Source: Maea johnstoni
Taxonomy: Eukaryota > Annelida > Polychaeta > Spionida > Magelonidae
Assembly: GCA_963942565.1 (NCBI GenBank)
Contig: OZ012685.1
Span: forward strand, 23,471,919-23,535,918
Length of the DNA stretch: 64,000 nt
Direction of reading: 5' to 3'
Shown here: positions 1 to 13,236 of the stretch, in pieces
Layout: each line of letters opens with the position of its first letter
Position numbering within the stretch: the first letter of the stretch is position 1
The notes under the pieces: generated by a model
What the model was told of the DNA's origin: nothing
What the model saw: only the letters and a program-made list of their open reading frames with translations
Databases searched by the model: none
Translations under genes and position numbers: made by a program

Positions 1-582
1 ACAAAATTAGTAGAACTTTGGAATAGCTATGATTGCATTTGTTTTGGATTTTCTCCTTAAAGATAGCATTTCTAAACTTTGGAGAATCACTCAACAACAA
101 TCGTATACTCTTTTGTTTTTGTATTCCTGAAATGCCCAAGAAAAATGTCTGTACCAAAAAGTATCCTCATTCTGTGTGCATTCTCTATTCCATTGTGTAT
201 TAGGGTGAATCTTGCCACTGCTGCAGCAATAGGAAATGTAGAAGCTGTTCTGCTAATGTGAGATATTGGCCTGTGAAAATCTAACAGTTTTACCAAGTAG
301 AGCATGTGCCCTTATAATTATTAATTAACTGATTTGATTGGTTTACCATCTCTGATTGGATGCATTTTAATTCATTTTATGATTTTAAGTTACATATTTA
401 ATTGAATGATACCGATCATTTCTATTAGTTTAGATTTAGTTGCTTTGTCAGTTGAGTCCGATTTTTGTCCTGTTTAACTCAGTCCAGCACCAGTGCATGT
501 GACCAACATAGGAAACTGATGATAACAGTCTATAGCATGTGTGTGATGGATATTGTTCTAACCACCTTGACATTTTATAAAG

Positions 583-750
583 GTCGATTTTGAAAATGAA
601 ATGACTCGTCAGAAGGAAGAGCACCAACAGGAACTGGCCCGCAGCAAAGAGAATATGAGTCTCCTATTGGCTACTGCGGATATGCAGAATCTGCCTGTTG
701 ACGAGGATGCCATCAAGAAACGTTACGAGAAGGAAATCAACAGACTCAGG
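583..750 (+). CDS. MPRIP: MPRIP-like exon a (first visible exon)
   Basis: Acceptor ...ataaag before 583 and donor agg|gtaagg after 750; phase 0 at both ends, 56 codons. It encodes coiled coil ending in KKRYEKEINRLR, matching the family's conserved KKEIEHLR-type segment. The intron before it contains no other exon I can recognise (1-582). Confidence 0.8.
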
Positions 751-3700
751 GTAAGGAGAATTCATTTGTCAGTTGCCTTGTAAAATTAAAGACAGGTTTT
801 GCATATCACCAGATACTTTTATTGTGTCTGTAGCAGCCAAAAAATGATCCATCTACTTGGATGGTATTTTTTTTCTGAAAGAAACATTTTGAAGGGGAAG
901 ATTATCAGATGTGTACTCATTATCTTTTTAACCCATTTGTGTGCCTAAAATGCGCCCAAACCACTGATACTGTTTATTAGGGTAAAGAAATTTTCTTCAA
1001 ATATTTCTTTACAAATTATTAAGCATTATTACTATATTTATATTCTAAAATTATCTGTGCATGTAGATGATATATTTTTTCAATTTTTTTTAAGCATTCT
1101 TATTATTACTTTTAAAAGTATCTTTGCATGTAAACAGCATCTTTTTGGGGGAACTCTAGGCCTGAATGGATTAATACTCTGTTTACCAAGACTAAGTTTC
1201 GTTGTTGTTGTATTTCAGGAGATGTGTGACTCAGGCTTTGAGAGCATGCAGCAGTCCCACAAGAGGGCACTGGAGGAGATGCGGGCGGCCCACAAGGAGG
1301 AGGTCGAGCGCCTGCAGCAGGAGAAGGAGACCGTGCTGGAGGAGGAGACTCAGGCAACACACGCAGGTAGGTGGCGCCACCTAGTAGACAAACTCTGTGT
1401 ACCAGGGACTTAGCCACGATTCTCATAAAAGAGTGTCCAAATTAGGATTTCAAAAAAATTAGGGTGTCCAAAATCCCTGGTAGAAAAAGTAAAAATCATT
1501 ACACTGATTAGGTACATTAACAAATTAAGTTATTATATGCTTAATTACTCAAGAGATGTCTTTGCTATTATTTAAAGTTCAACTTTTTAGAAATTTAACT
1601 TGGAATTAGTATTCATGAAAAACACATAACAAAATCTAGGGTGTCTTTTTACCTAAAATCAGGTAGTTTTCATGCAGGGGGCTTTGAATTAGACATAGGA
1701 CCTAACTCAATCAATTTTAATTTCAAAGTTATTGTAAAAATAATATATATTCAGACGGCATTTTCTAGAGGAACCTAAGTAATAATGGGATAAAACTGCA
1801 GCCAAATTAAGGCTGAAATTAGTTTCCCGAAAAAATAATGTAAGTCTCGCAGATATTTTAAGTAGGCCTGGTAGTTTCTAACTATGCCAAGGGTTTGATA
1901 TTAAATCCAAATGTGGTTGATGCAACAACCTGTCCCATTTTTATTCACTCACTTTCTGTGCTATTACTAACTGTTGTTGGTGTCATCTCAGAATGTATGT
2001 GTGCAATTGAGAACTGCTGAGTGTTGTTGAACTAAGGGTGCTGTTGTTTTCATTGTTTTGTGTACCAGCCGTCTACCAGGACGTACTGAATGGTAAGAAG
2101 AGAGTGGGTCTGTGTTGTCACGTTGATGTACCACCTCACACTTATCAGGGTCTGTCACTTAGATTTCAGGCTAGGGGCCCGAAAAGGTCTTTTGATAAAA
2201 TATTATTGGTCAAAAACAAGATTTTTCGTTTATTGTAATAATATTTTGGGCCCCTAATCTGAAAGATCTAGGGGCCCACAGCAAAATCTATGCCCCTGGG
2301 CCCCTGGGAAAGTCGAACCCTGCTTATACATGTATTAGAGGCTCCTCCCATTAATATCTCTTTGTATCATATACATGCTCCAATTCCTAACCCATTGCTG
2401 CTTAAAAGTAACTCAGGAAACTGTTGTCTGGATCTATGATACTTCATCAAAATTGTCTGGCTTACGATCTTAAAGTGAGGTATAATAAAATGGGTTAAAA
2501 ACCTTGAATTAACCCTCATCTCAAGGCAACATTCTACTTCTCCATCATAGATGAATGTCCTATTGCATATTCCTCTATCATAACCCTTTTCTAAACAGTG
2601 TTGTTTAGTAACATCATATTTTCTTGTTATATGTTTCTACATCTTATCAACTCGCTTACTGTTTTTCCAAAGTCTAGTATTGTGCAATACTACTACTGGA
2701 TATCTGAGGTTCTCTAAGTCGTTATAACATTGACAGTGAAGTTAACCTCAAAAAGAAGTATATTTCAAAAGAATTGACACAAAAAATAAAAATTGTCAGA
2801 AATATATTGTCAATATCTATATCACACACTTCTTCTATCACCTGTTATTGTGCTGCCACCTTTTGGTCAACTGTGTCACTTGTTTGTTCACATGTTTGTT
2901 GTGCCATAACACAAACCTTCATGCTATGTTGTGAATGCTCTTATAATCATGCCAGTCCCTCACACCTCTCCACCCCCCCCCCCCCCCTCTTCCTACAACT
3001 GCCAACATTTCTTATAGCAGACTTGATAACCACCCAGTATAACCTAGCCATTGACCAGGGCAAGTTAAATGTTGAGTCTACTGTCTTAGAGGATACCTCA
3101 AGTCTGCAGAGTGTTAGCAGTTTTTTTAGTGCTGCAAATACCCATTATATATGCATGCACATACTGGATAGTGTGTGATATCCACTGGATACTATGATAT
3201 ATACTGAATTCTGTGTGATTTCCCACTCTTATATAACGCAGCTTCTTTTATCCGGTCTACATTTTCGATTATATTACTTTTTATTTCTTTAAATCTTATC
3301 TTAGTTCTATGCTCAGATCTTTTTGCTTTGTTTTAATGATATAGACATCTTGAGATTTCTTATACCAGTTCTTTTAACCTTGTCATTTATTGCCATTTTT
3401 TTCTAAAATAATGCAGACAATTGCTATACTAAGAAGATGTTGAGGCGTGACTGTGTTAAGTAATTTGATTGTGTGTTTTCTTGCAGCCCTGGATGCCATG
3501 AGGAAGGCACACGAGGCAGAGGTCCAGCAGGAGAAGGCAAAATTCAGGGAGATGGTCAAGAATATGTTCTCTCACAGCGACATGGACAACTTAGAAAAAC
3601 AACATGAGTAAGTACTCAGAGTGTACACAGAACAGTAAAAACAGAAAGAAAGGGAATTTAAGACACTTGTGAAAGGTAGGAGCCGCTTTCCTGGCGGTAT

Positions 3701-6700
3701 CTGGCATTGGACTTCATGTGAAAGTTGGTATCATTGACAAATGTGTTTTGGTGCTGAGTCAGGAATATTAACCCTTCAGCCGCTGTTGGCTAATTTTGCA
3801 ATACAAAAAAGCTGAAATATGACTGAAACCCTGGCAAGTGGGTCCTCATATGTTAGCACTCAGTGAGAACTTTCAAATGAATACCAACATGACAGGATAT
3901 AGATGATTTCACAAAGTTCTTGTGCCTTAGACGAAAGTAGTCTCAGCATTGAAAGGGTTAATTGGGCCCATCATAGGGACTTGCATGATCATTCTGCAAC
4001 TGAATGGACTGGAATGGATGTGTTTTATGTTACCTGTGTATTAGGATCTGCTTGAAATATTGCTGTCATGTTTAGAATATTTTGAGAGTGGCCACACTTA
4101 TAATAATTTAAAATTGTCATTTATAAAGCGCTTTTTCCATTAAAATGTTCTAAAGCGCTGAACAATCATTGGTCATAAAACGACTTGTTGCAAGGAAATT
4201 AGAAGAAAAATACTTTGTTCAGACTGTAAAAGATTTGTAGGCAGGGATTGATCCAGCACATTTCCAATGCAGGGGCTTAGCCACCTATGCGCCTAGCGTG
4301 TCATTTGGACACCCAGAACTCTGTTTTTGGACAGTTTGGAAACCCAAAAGTTAAGGTCAGGATTTTCTGATGATGACAATTTTAGAAGATAGTGCATGTA
4401 GTGTCACTCCTACAATACAGACAAAGCAGTTACTGCCCTAAAAAGGTAAAATCTGTAGATATATATGGTTTATTTCATCAGTAGTGTGAACTTTGCACCA
4501 CACTTTGGACACCCAAAAGTTTATGAAACCTTCGTTTGGACACCCTGTTTCCAAATACTGGCTAAGACCATGGTCTAATGTTTGTGATTTCAGCGAGGAG
4601 CGCGACAACCTAAAGCTGGAGATCCAGTTCCTGACGGAGCAGTACTCCATCAAGTGCCTCAAGCACGCCTCCATAGAGGAGCGCTTCCAGATCTATTTGA
4701 AATATTGCTGTTATATTTATGATATTTTCAGAGTGCTCACACTTGTAGGCAGGGATTGATCAAGCTTTGTTTGTGATTTCAGTGAGGAGCGTGAGAACTT
4801 AAAACGGGAGATCCAGTTCCTGACGGAGCAGTACTCCATCAAGTGCCTGGAGCACGCCTCCATAGAGGAGCGCTTCCAGACCCAGGCCCACTCCCTGCAG
4901 GACAGCAGGAAACACATCCATGAGCTCATGGCCAGGTAAACATAGTTCCCTAGTTGCTCAAAAGGGGGCCAAAATAAACTCACAGCATGAGAGGAAATAA
5001 ACCTTTTCCTCGCTTATTGACTGTTAATCGTGTCTTTCAAATGCATATCTGAAAATGTTTGGCATGACCTAAACTGCTAGTGTACTGACTTTCATGCTTT
5101 TAATACAAAGTGCACAATTTGACCAAAATGCGTCTCAAATAAGCCTGACTAGTAGTTTTAAATTTGAAGAATAGACAGCCACAACTGAGCCAAGGGAAAA
5201 GCTTTCCCAAAGTGTCTTATGATTCATATACTGATCACAAACTCTTCCATATTTATAGTTCCCAATTTGCATAACAGGGGGCCACTGCTGACTCGTGACC
5301 CAAGCGGAAGCTTACCTGTATATCTACGTATCTTCGTTCATAGTTTGCTGATCCATTCTTCCTAATGTAACTTATAATTCGCCCAATAGGAGGCCACTAC
5401 TACCTCGTGGCCAGGGGAGGACTAAGATGGCTAAGATGACCAAGGCTAATATGACTAATTTGACTAAGGTCCTGGTTAAGACCTGTTTCTCTTCGACCCT
5501 TTCGTAAACAGGGTCTTTAGATGTTCTAAATATTTACCTACCTACTGACTTGTAACAAAAACACAGATTTTCTTACTTATGTGTGATATCTCTCTTTTTG
5601 TAGGAATGATGATCTAAATAAAAATCTGAAACTTGTGACTAACTTGTGACAAAATCACAGAAAATCGAGTTTCAGTAGATCAGAATTTCTTGCCGATCCA
5701 CTTTTGTTTTGCGGATAGTTGGTATCTTTTGTACTTATGTGTGATATCTCTCTTTTTGCAGGAATGATGATCTTAATAAAAATCTGAAATCTGAGATCGC
5801 AAAACTGAACAAATCCATCGAAGCAATCCGCTCAGCTGGAGCTCAAGACCAGAAGGACACAGACAAAGAACTCAGCCAGGTGGGTGCATGTTATCATGCA
5901 AATACTGTAGAATAGGAAATTAATCTGAGTGTTTTATTCTGCCGAGTGGGGTCAGTTCGGTATTATGGAAGTCGGATGTATTATTCCTGTCATTAGAATA
6001 TCAACCGTCATTATTGGCTTTTCAGTAAAAAAAAATCTTGGAAAAATCCAAAATCACAAATTCGTTAATTTGCTCACAGATTCCTTGACTCCTTGAATTC
6101 AGACCATGGTTACTGGATTATCTATAGTAGTATAGTATAGTATAGTATAGTGACTGCCAATTCATCTGCAGGTTATGGCAAGATTTAGGTACTTAGGTAG
6201 CTACATAGGATAAGGAAGAATATTGTTTCTAGATACTCTTTTACCATTGATGGTAGTTAGCTAGTTTGTATATAAACCTGATTTGTTTATAATATCTAAT
6301 TTGCCTGTAGGTAGGAGGTAGGTAATAAGGATGCGGAAAGATTTGTTTCTAGTTTCTCTTTTCACCACTAGATGGCGCTGAGTGTGAAGGATGTAGAGAT
6401 CCAGCAGTTGAAGCAGGAGGTCAGTGGTTTAGAGGAGGAGTTACATTGCTCACAAGAGGTAAGTTTTATCTTATTCACCAATTAGAGTTGCCTATTTATT
6501 CACCTCCGGCCATTTTACATTCACTCTCTTGGTACCAGGATTTCCCACAAAAAGGAAGATATCACATTCACATAGAAATGATTGAATCAATACTTATCAA
6601 TGTGCATGTGTGTAGTATACTGGAGGCATGCAACCAAACATTTAAGTGGTATATTACTAAAAGGACTGCCTTCCACCAATTAAGGCCAAGAAAAGAACTC

Positions 6701-9700
6701 TTGAATAAAGTTTGTGAAGTTTTCAAAAACCCTCTGGTGACATATTCATGGTCACATGTTTTAATTTGGATAGCCTATGATAGAGTATGAACGTTCAAAA
6801 AGTCCTGTAATTTATAGACACTTGTTGAAGCCTGTGCTTTGTGAAAAGAAAGCAGCTAACAGTGTACGATGCTATATTGCCATACATGTTATTTTGCATA
6901 ATCATCAAACATTTTGAATACCTGAGGGATCCTTTTGGTTCCTTGAAAGTGAATGACCATGACCACAATATATTGATTTTGCTATTGATTTATCAATTTT
7001 TTGTTTCCATTTTATTTTCAAATCATTAAAAATTTATACATGCTTTTTATGTTAGAACTTGACAGACCTAGCTGCATGGCCATTTACTTTACACTGTGCT
7101 TATGATGAGAACATCTTTGATAATATTGTCCATAAGACTTATTCATTTGCAAATGCAGTTAATGCATTTATTGTCTCCCAAGGCTAGATTCGATTTGTTT
7201 GATTTTAAATTATTTCTCTATTTGACCAATTACGTTCAAAATTGCTGACCACTGGTGCACTTAAGATGCACATTGTTTAATATGCGGGGTTTGTCTATTA
7301 CTATGAGTAAGAGACCAGGTAGGCCCTAATTAAAAAGGATCCAGTAATTATTCATAATCACTTTTCTTGAAATATTTCTCAAAATGGATGTATTATGTCG
7401 TGCAAAATGAAAAAACAAAAAAACAAACAAACTCTTAGACTATGTCTGGTAGCCCCTCTAAGCCCTTAGCATCAATATATTAGAGGCCCAAAGCAGTTTT
7501 TGATAGTCAAAGCGGCTAACAGTCCTGTCTCATTTTAAAAGTGTGATGTGTGCATCTAGCCGCTACTTTTAGCTGTATGGAGGGAGTATGAAAAGCAGCA
7601 ATGTCTTTTGATTTTCACTGCATGTATTGCTTACTAGATGATATTATTTGCCAATAAACCCCATTACTTGCGCCAACTTGCAGATAAAATGGAGGTTGTC
7701 TAAATGCTTCGTTAGCATCAAGGTAAGAGACGCCCGCGGACAATCAAAACGCTCGGCTCACTGCTGCTGTAACAACTGGCTTCATACATTGCTTGCATAT
7801 CTAGAATTTTATTTTGTACTTCTTTGGCTTTGCTATGAGTTTGAGGGAAACTGCTGAAACTTAATTACTGGGTTGAAAACGATGTTGATAGATTGTCATT
7901 CATGGAGATCGGTTTTATGTCTTAGAATTTTTTTAGAAATCATGAAATTGGTATTTCAGCCTGTCTATTCCTTAAGCCTTGGAAAATATTCTCTGAGTTT
8001 ATGATTATTTTAGAAATAACTTCAGATTGAAACAAACGTTCAAAGTATTTAAATAAGTTTAAAAATAGAATTAAAAAAAAATTATAATCAAATTATTTTT
8101 GAAATATCAAAGCGTTAGACAACAATTTTCAAGGAGAATTCTTTTCATGAATATGTTTACCCTAAAACCTAGAACAGGATATTTTCACTGAAATTTCAAG
8201 AATGAAAAGGGTCAAGTCATTGCTAGGGTTAAGTGTCAGGTATTATATAATGCTTTTGTAGCTATTTTACTCATCCAGCACTTCACAGCTTCATTACAGT
8301 CTAGCTATCAGTTATACTCTAACCAGCCATCCCCAAGACTCATCATAAAGACTTAAACACTTCAGATATTGATTTTCACTGATACTATGTATCCGTATCC
8401 AATAGGACGAGAATTTATATCTGAGGATTAAAAAAAAAGAAGTTTTGTGTTGAATAGAACTTATTTAAGTTATTTATTGTTCTCCCAAGTATATGAAGTT
8501 GCTATTTGAAATATATGGTTGGGTATAACAAGTATTAGTTCTAGTGTTATAAATTCAACTTTTTTTGTAATCTCAACTTTAAAATGAATTAAAACACTAC
8601 TCTTTAAGTCCTGTATCGGCCCTTGATGCACATTTATGCTTTTGATTAGTTAAGATTTTTCTATCAATTAGTCTTTATCTAGAGGTGATATTTTACTGTT
8701 GTTACTTCTACCCCTCACCATATTTATCCATTGCAGTAAAAAGAATCGGTTTTGCTTTTCCACATATTTTTTTTTCTCAGTTACCACTTGCTTTTGTTAA
8801 ACGTTGCTGTGTGCCCCTGTCTGTGAAATCTCGCATCCATTTAGTGTGACAGGGTTTTATATGAGTGCTTTCTGGTTGAACAATCCAAAATCCAGACACT
8901 ATTAATATTCCACCAACCAGCATTAGAACCAACTGTGAATACTCTTTAAGGTTTTGCCAACAACAAACGGTGCATTTTTGGAAGCAGAATAGGACATGAT
9001 AACAGCATGGGTGTATATACGGTCAAAAAAGATGATTAAAATTTGAGTGATTGCTTGTGTTTGAATATCATGGCATACATTAGAAGGATATTGGGAAGTT
9101 AAAGGACTTGGTTCTGGAAGCTAATTGCTCGATAAAAGGAATCAGATATTGGGTGTACTGCTTCGGGATGGAGCATCAGGTATCTAATATGGGTTGGAGG
9201 TCCTAAGTATACCAATAACTAATAAACTACTCACTTATATCAAATGTAAAGAATCATTTTATTTTACTTAAGTTTATGTTTTTTACAAAGCCTCAAGTAT
9301 TTTGATTGTATTTAATGATCCCCTTTATCGAATGGAATCAATTTTTATCTTTGAATGAAAATCAAACCAATTAAGTATGTTTGTGCTTCTAAGATATACC
9401 AAATTCGTTGTTTGAATTATTGTGATTTACCGATTAACCTTTAACATTTATTGTTTTCCAAAACGTACAAAACTTAGCTTGGAAGCATACCCCCAAATTT
9501 ACAGTCTTCAAAGCTTCAAAGCAGGATTGATCGAGCATATGTTGCAATATTTTGTATTTAAAAAAAATGTAATTGATTCTATACTTTTAATAGAGTAATC
9601 TGAAGGAGCTAGTGAAAGGTTACATCTTGATACATCTAGCATTATTTGTTCCACTTTAAGGAAAAAGACGGTCAAATCAAGGAACTCAGGGCAAAGTTGG

Positions 9701-12700
9701 ATGAAGCAGAAAAGGACTCGAAAGGAGTGAGACGAAAAAAAGATTCTGATTCCCAGTCAAGGTCATCAGAATCTAGGTCAAGGTCAAGATCTATTTCACC
9801 TGATCATCGCAGTGTTAGCAGTGACCTGGCTATCAAAAAATCCCCAAGCGCTGGACTGGTAGAAACAAGGTCAAAAATCGCCTCCAGGAGGTCAAAAGGT
9901 ATGTTACGGTTCATCATAAACTTATTTTCTCTTTGCTGATTAGTAGAATTGCCTTTTAAAATCATGACCCTGTTTTTAGGTAAATTCTAGAATTATAGAG
10001 ATTATGAAAACGTGTTAATTAAGATCATTCAAATGTACGAAGTTGTGAAAAAATGTCTATATAAGCAGATATCTTACAGCTCTTGATTTACAATATGGGC
10101 AAATTGTATTAAACTATAAAATATATTGAAAATGAACTTATCTCATTGAATTTACTCTGAAATTTTATTTCTAAAAAAAAAGGTTGCAAGGCCTTAGGAT
10201 GAATAAAATAGAAATATTTATCTGGGAAACATTTAGTGATGATGGTGACTGATAAAAAAGGTCTCTTTTCTCTAAAAGTCACTTGGTAGTTCTTCAAGAA
10301 TGTTTCTGTTTCCTATTAAATGGGTGATAAGTTTTGGGTTTTATTGCGCTATGCTATGTTTATTGACTGTGCGCTCCTTCGGTGGTCCGTCCCTCCGTCC
10401 TCGTCGGGCAGCTGGTTGGCGGAGGATTCTCGGGGTTCCTTTCTTACTCCCCACTTCTTTACTACTACTGCTACTACTCCTACTACAGTGGTTTGTGGTC
10501 TCTTTATGTTTCAGTGGAGTTTGACATATAGATCCTCTTCATGTTATAAGGTAGATGGAATTTGCAGGTAGGATAAGGAAGTTCCGAGGAGGAAAATCAC
10601 CACATTCTCTTCCCTCCTTCGCCTTGAACGTTTATTCTTTCCAGCACGTTGGTGCATCTTGCTCTCTGCTTGCTAAGACTTCTACAGAATTCCTGGGACT
10701 CACTGTTAATATTTTCAACCCTGCCCCTTAACCCTTTTGCTGCTGGTGGCGAATTTGGCCAATACGGAATGATGCAAAAAAACCTGAATAATGATTGAAA
10801 CCCCATCAAATGGGTACTCATCTGAGAGTGCTCATCGAGAGCTTTCCAATGAATACCAACATGACAGGGTTTAGATGGTTTTCAAAAATCTTTGTGTCTG
10901 TGTGCTTTGGACGAAAGACGCCTCAGCATTAAAAGGGTTAAAATCTACCCCTCCTCCCCTGATTTTTACCCTCCATTTATCTATAAACCCTTGGAGTGGA
11001 TGTTGCATATGATTGAATAATGAAGTTTGTTGAATTTATTTTTCATTGACATTAAATATTTTTGAATCCTAATATTCATTTTCTTTGGTGGTAATGATTA
11101 AAGGAGCGCCATAACCTGAGGAGTGATTTGAAATCATGACCAGGAATTTGACTGATTGGCAAGTCCCTGGTTTTGTTTGTGATTTTGCTTTGCCAGAGGT
11201 GGATACAGGTTTTCATAGTTAAAGGCTTCTTAAGAAATAATGAAAAAGTTAGCATGATTTTGCTTTAGACAATTTCATTGATTAAAAGCGGAAAGAAGCT
11301 TCCTTGAACCCCTCAAAAGATTCAAAATATATATTTTCTGTCAAATTATATTTTCTGCTTAATTGTGACTAACTTGTAATTAAAGTTGGAGAAAACCTGA
11401 GTAGCCAGGGAAAACTGCCACCTAACCTCAAATGCTAAGATGGGGTTTTGAACCCAAATTCTTGTAACGGAGTGAATTTTGATTCAAAATTTTGTTTATT
11501 TCATTTTTTTCTGTCATATTAAAGCTAAATTTTAACTAGCCAGTTGTTAATTATGGAGTACTTGGAGAAATCCACCACCTAAACCCAAGTCACTGGCAAC
11601 TTTCTTACATGCCTCAAGCCAGAGCAATCAACTTGTAATACATCTGACTGCTCATCCAAATTTTGCCTGTATCCATATCTGGTTGGTCACCCTGTTTAGC
11701 ATGGAAGGGTCTAGTAGATGTTAGGCGTTATTTATACATGTATATAGTTTCTTATTAAGTGCTGCCCAAGTAGAACATGTATAGTAGGCATGTCCAGTTG
11801 CCTGATTGCCTGGACGAGTAGATTTAGAAGCAAAGCGTATATTTTTTCCTTTTTTGAAAGTTGAGTCTAGTGCTCTTTGTACCTGGGAGGATTAAGTCCT
11901 GAAATCTTGCGACTACCATATATATGTACCATATATGTGCACCAGGAAATTGACATCTATCCCTCTGTTTGAGTAGAATGTAATTAACGTCCTACTGAAA
12001 GGTGAACCAGTTGACATACAGCCCTCAATGCTAACTCAAAATGGTACTGGCCCGGTAGGACCAGTAACACCGAGGATCTACTGGTCCTGAAAAAATCTTA
12101 CTGGTCCTACAAGTTTATCTTTAACATAAAAAGAAAAAACATAGCATAAAATTCATAGACAACATTTATTTTTATCTATTTTATCTTCATTTATTTCAAA
12201 AACTTTTGGGATGTTCTTGAGGGGAAACTTGTTGATAAGAATGCCCCCAAATGTTTACTGGCCCTGTAGGACCAGTTAAAGTCTTTTTTTACTGACCCGA
12301 AGCCGTTTTGTGAATTTTTACTGGCTTGGGGCCATAGGACCACTGTTGGCGTCGAGCCCTGACATATGTGCTTGTGCATATGTTTGTGAGTGTGTGGTTG
12401 TATGCATGTGTGTAATCACATTTATATAGTACCCCACTGGCCATGCTGCAAATGTTTTCCTCAGCCTGTACAACGTCTACTAGTTATAGCCCTTAAAGCT
12501 TAAGATTTGGGAATTTTCTCTTAACAAATGATATTCCTAAATGGGCATGTTATTTGAATCTGGCCTCAATTCAGTCCAACACACAATGGATAGATCTTTG
12601 TTGGAAGAAGAGTAAATATATGTTAGGAGGAATAAATAGATATGAACTATTAATAAGGTCCCGACATAAATCTCCCCCCCCCCCCCCTCTCCCTTTTGCC

Positions 12701-13153
12701 GTTTGAAAATTTAAGTTGCACGGTGGCACCCATCACAAGTATATGGTTAGGACCATATATATGAACAACACAATTTATTACAATAAAATACACACAAATA
12801 TATATAACAGATGCTTTACCTACCACAAGAATGTTGTTGTAAAAAGACATTTTTGAAATCTGGTGTAGTTATATTTCCTTTAAAGATTAAAATGTTGGTG
12901 TTTTCTCCCTGATAAAGTTAAGTTTTAAGACCTTTCCAAGATAATTTGTCTGTGTAATGAACATTTTTCTTGAGATACTTGTTTGATACTAAGAATAAAC
13001 ACAGTCAGTCTATACATATAAGTCCTTTCTTTGGGGAAGTTACTCGGTACCTTGGTCTATGACTCAACACCTACTTGCCTGGTGTTCTTTTTCCTCACCA
13101 GGGGAGCCACCATACTACTGTTAGAGCACCTCTGCTGTTGCCAGATGATAACA

Positions 13154-13236
<83 letters not shown>

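Noticed and set aside
1112-1426. Pro/Arg-rich - strand frame opposite exon b
   Set aside because: It is the GC-rich shadow of the + strand coiled-coil exon.
4594-4690. Mutually exclusive alternative exon of the MPRIP-like gene
   Set aside because: The copy lacks its second half and a donor, so it cannot splice onward as a normal cassette.
10300-10571. Overlapping + strand frames of about 80 codons in an intron
   Set aside because: No splice sites, domain or similarity; two frames open over the same tract suggests chance.
12191-12379. - strand frame of 62 codons
   Set aside because: It lies wholly inside a hAT-type MITE that has no coding capacity.
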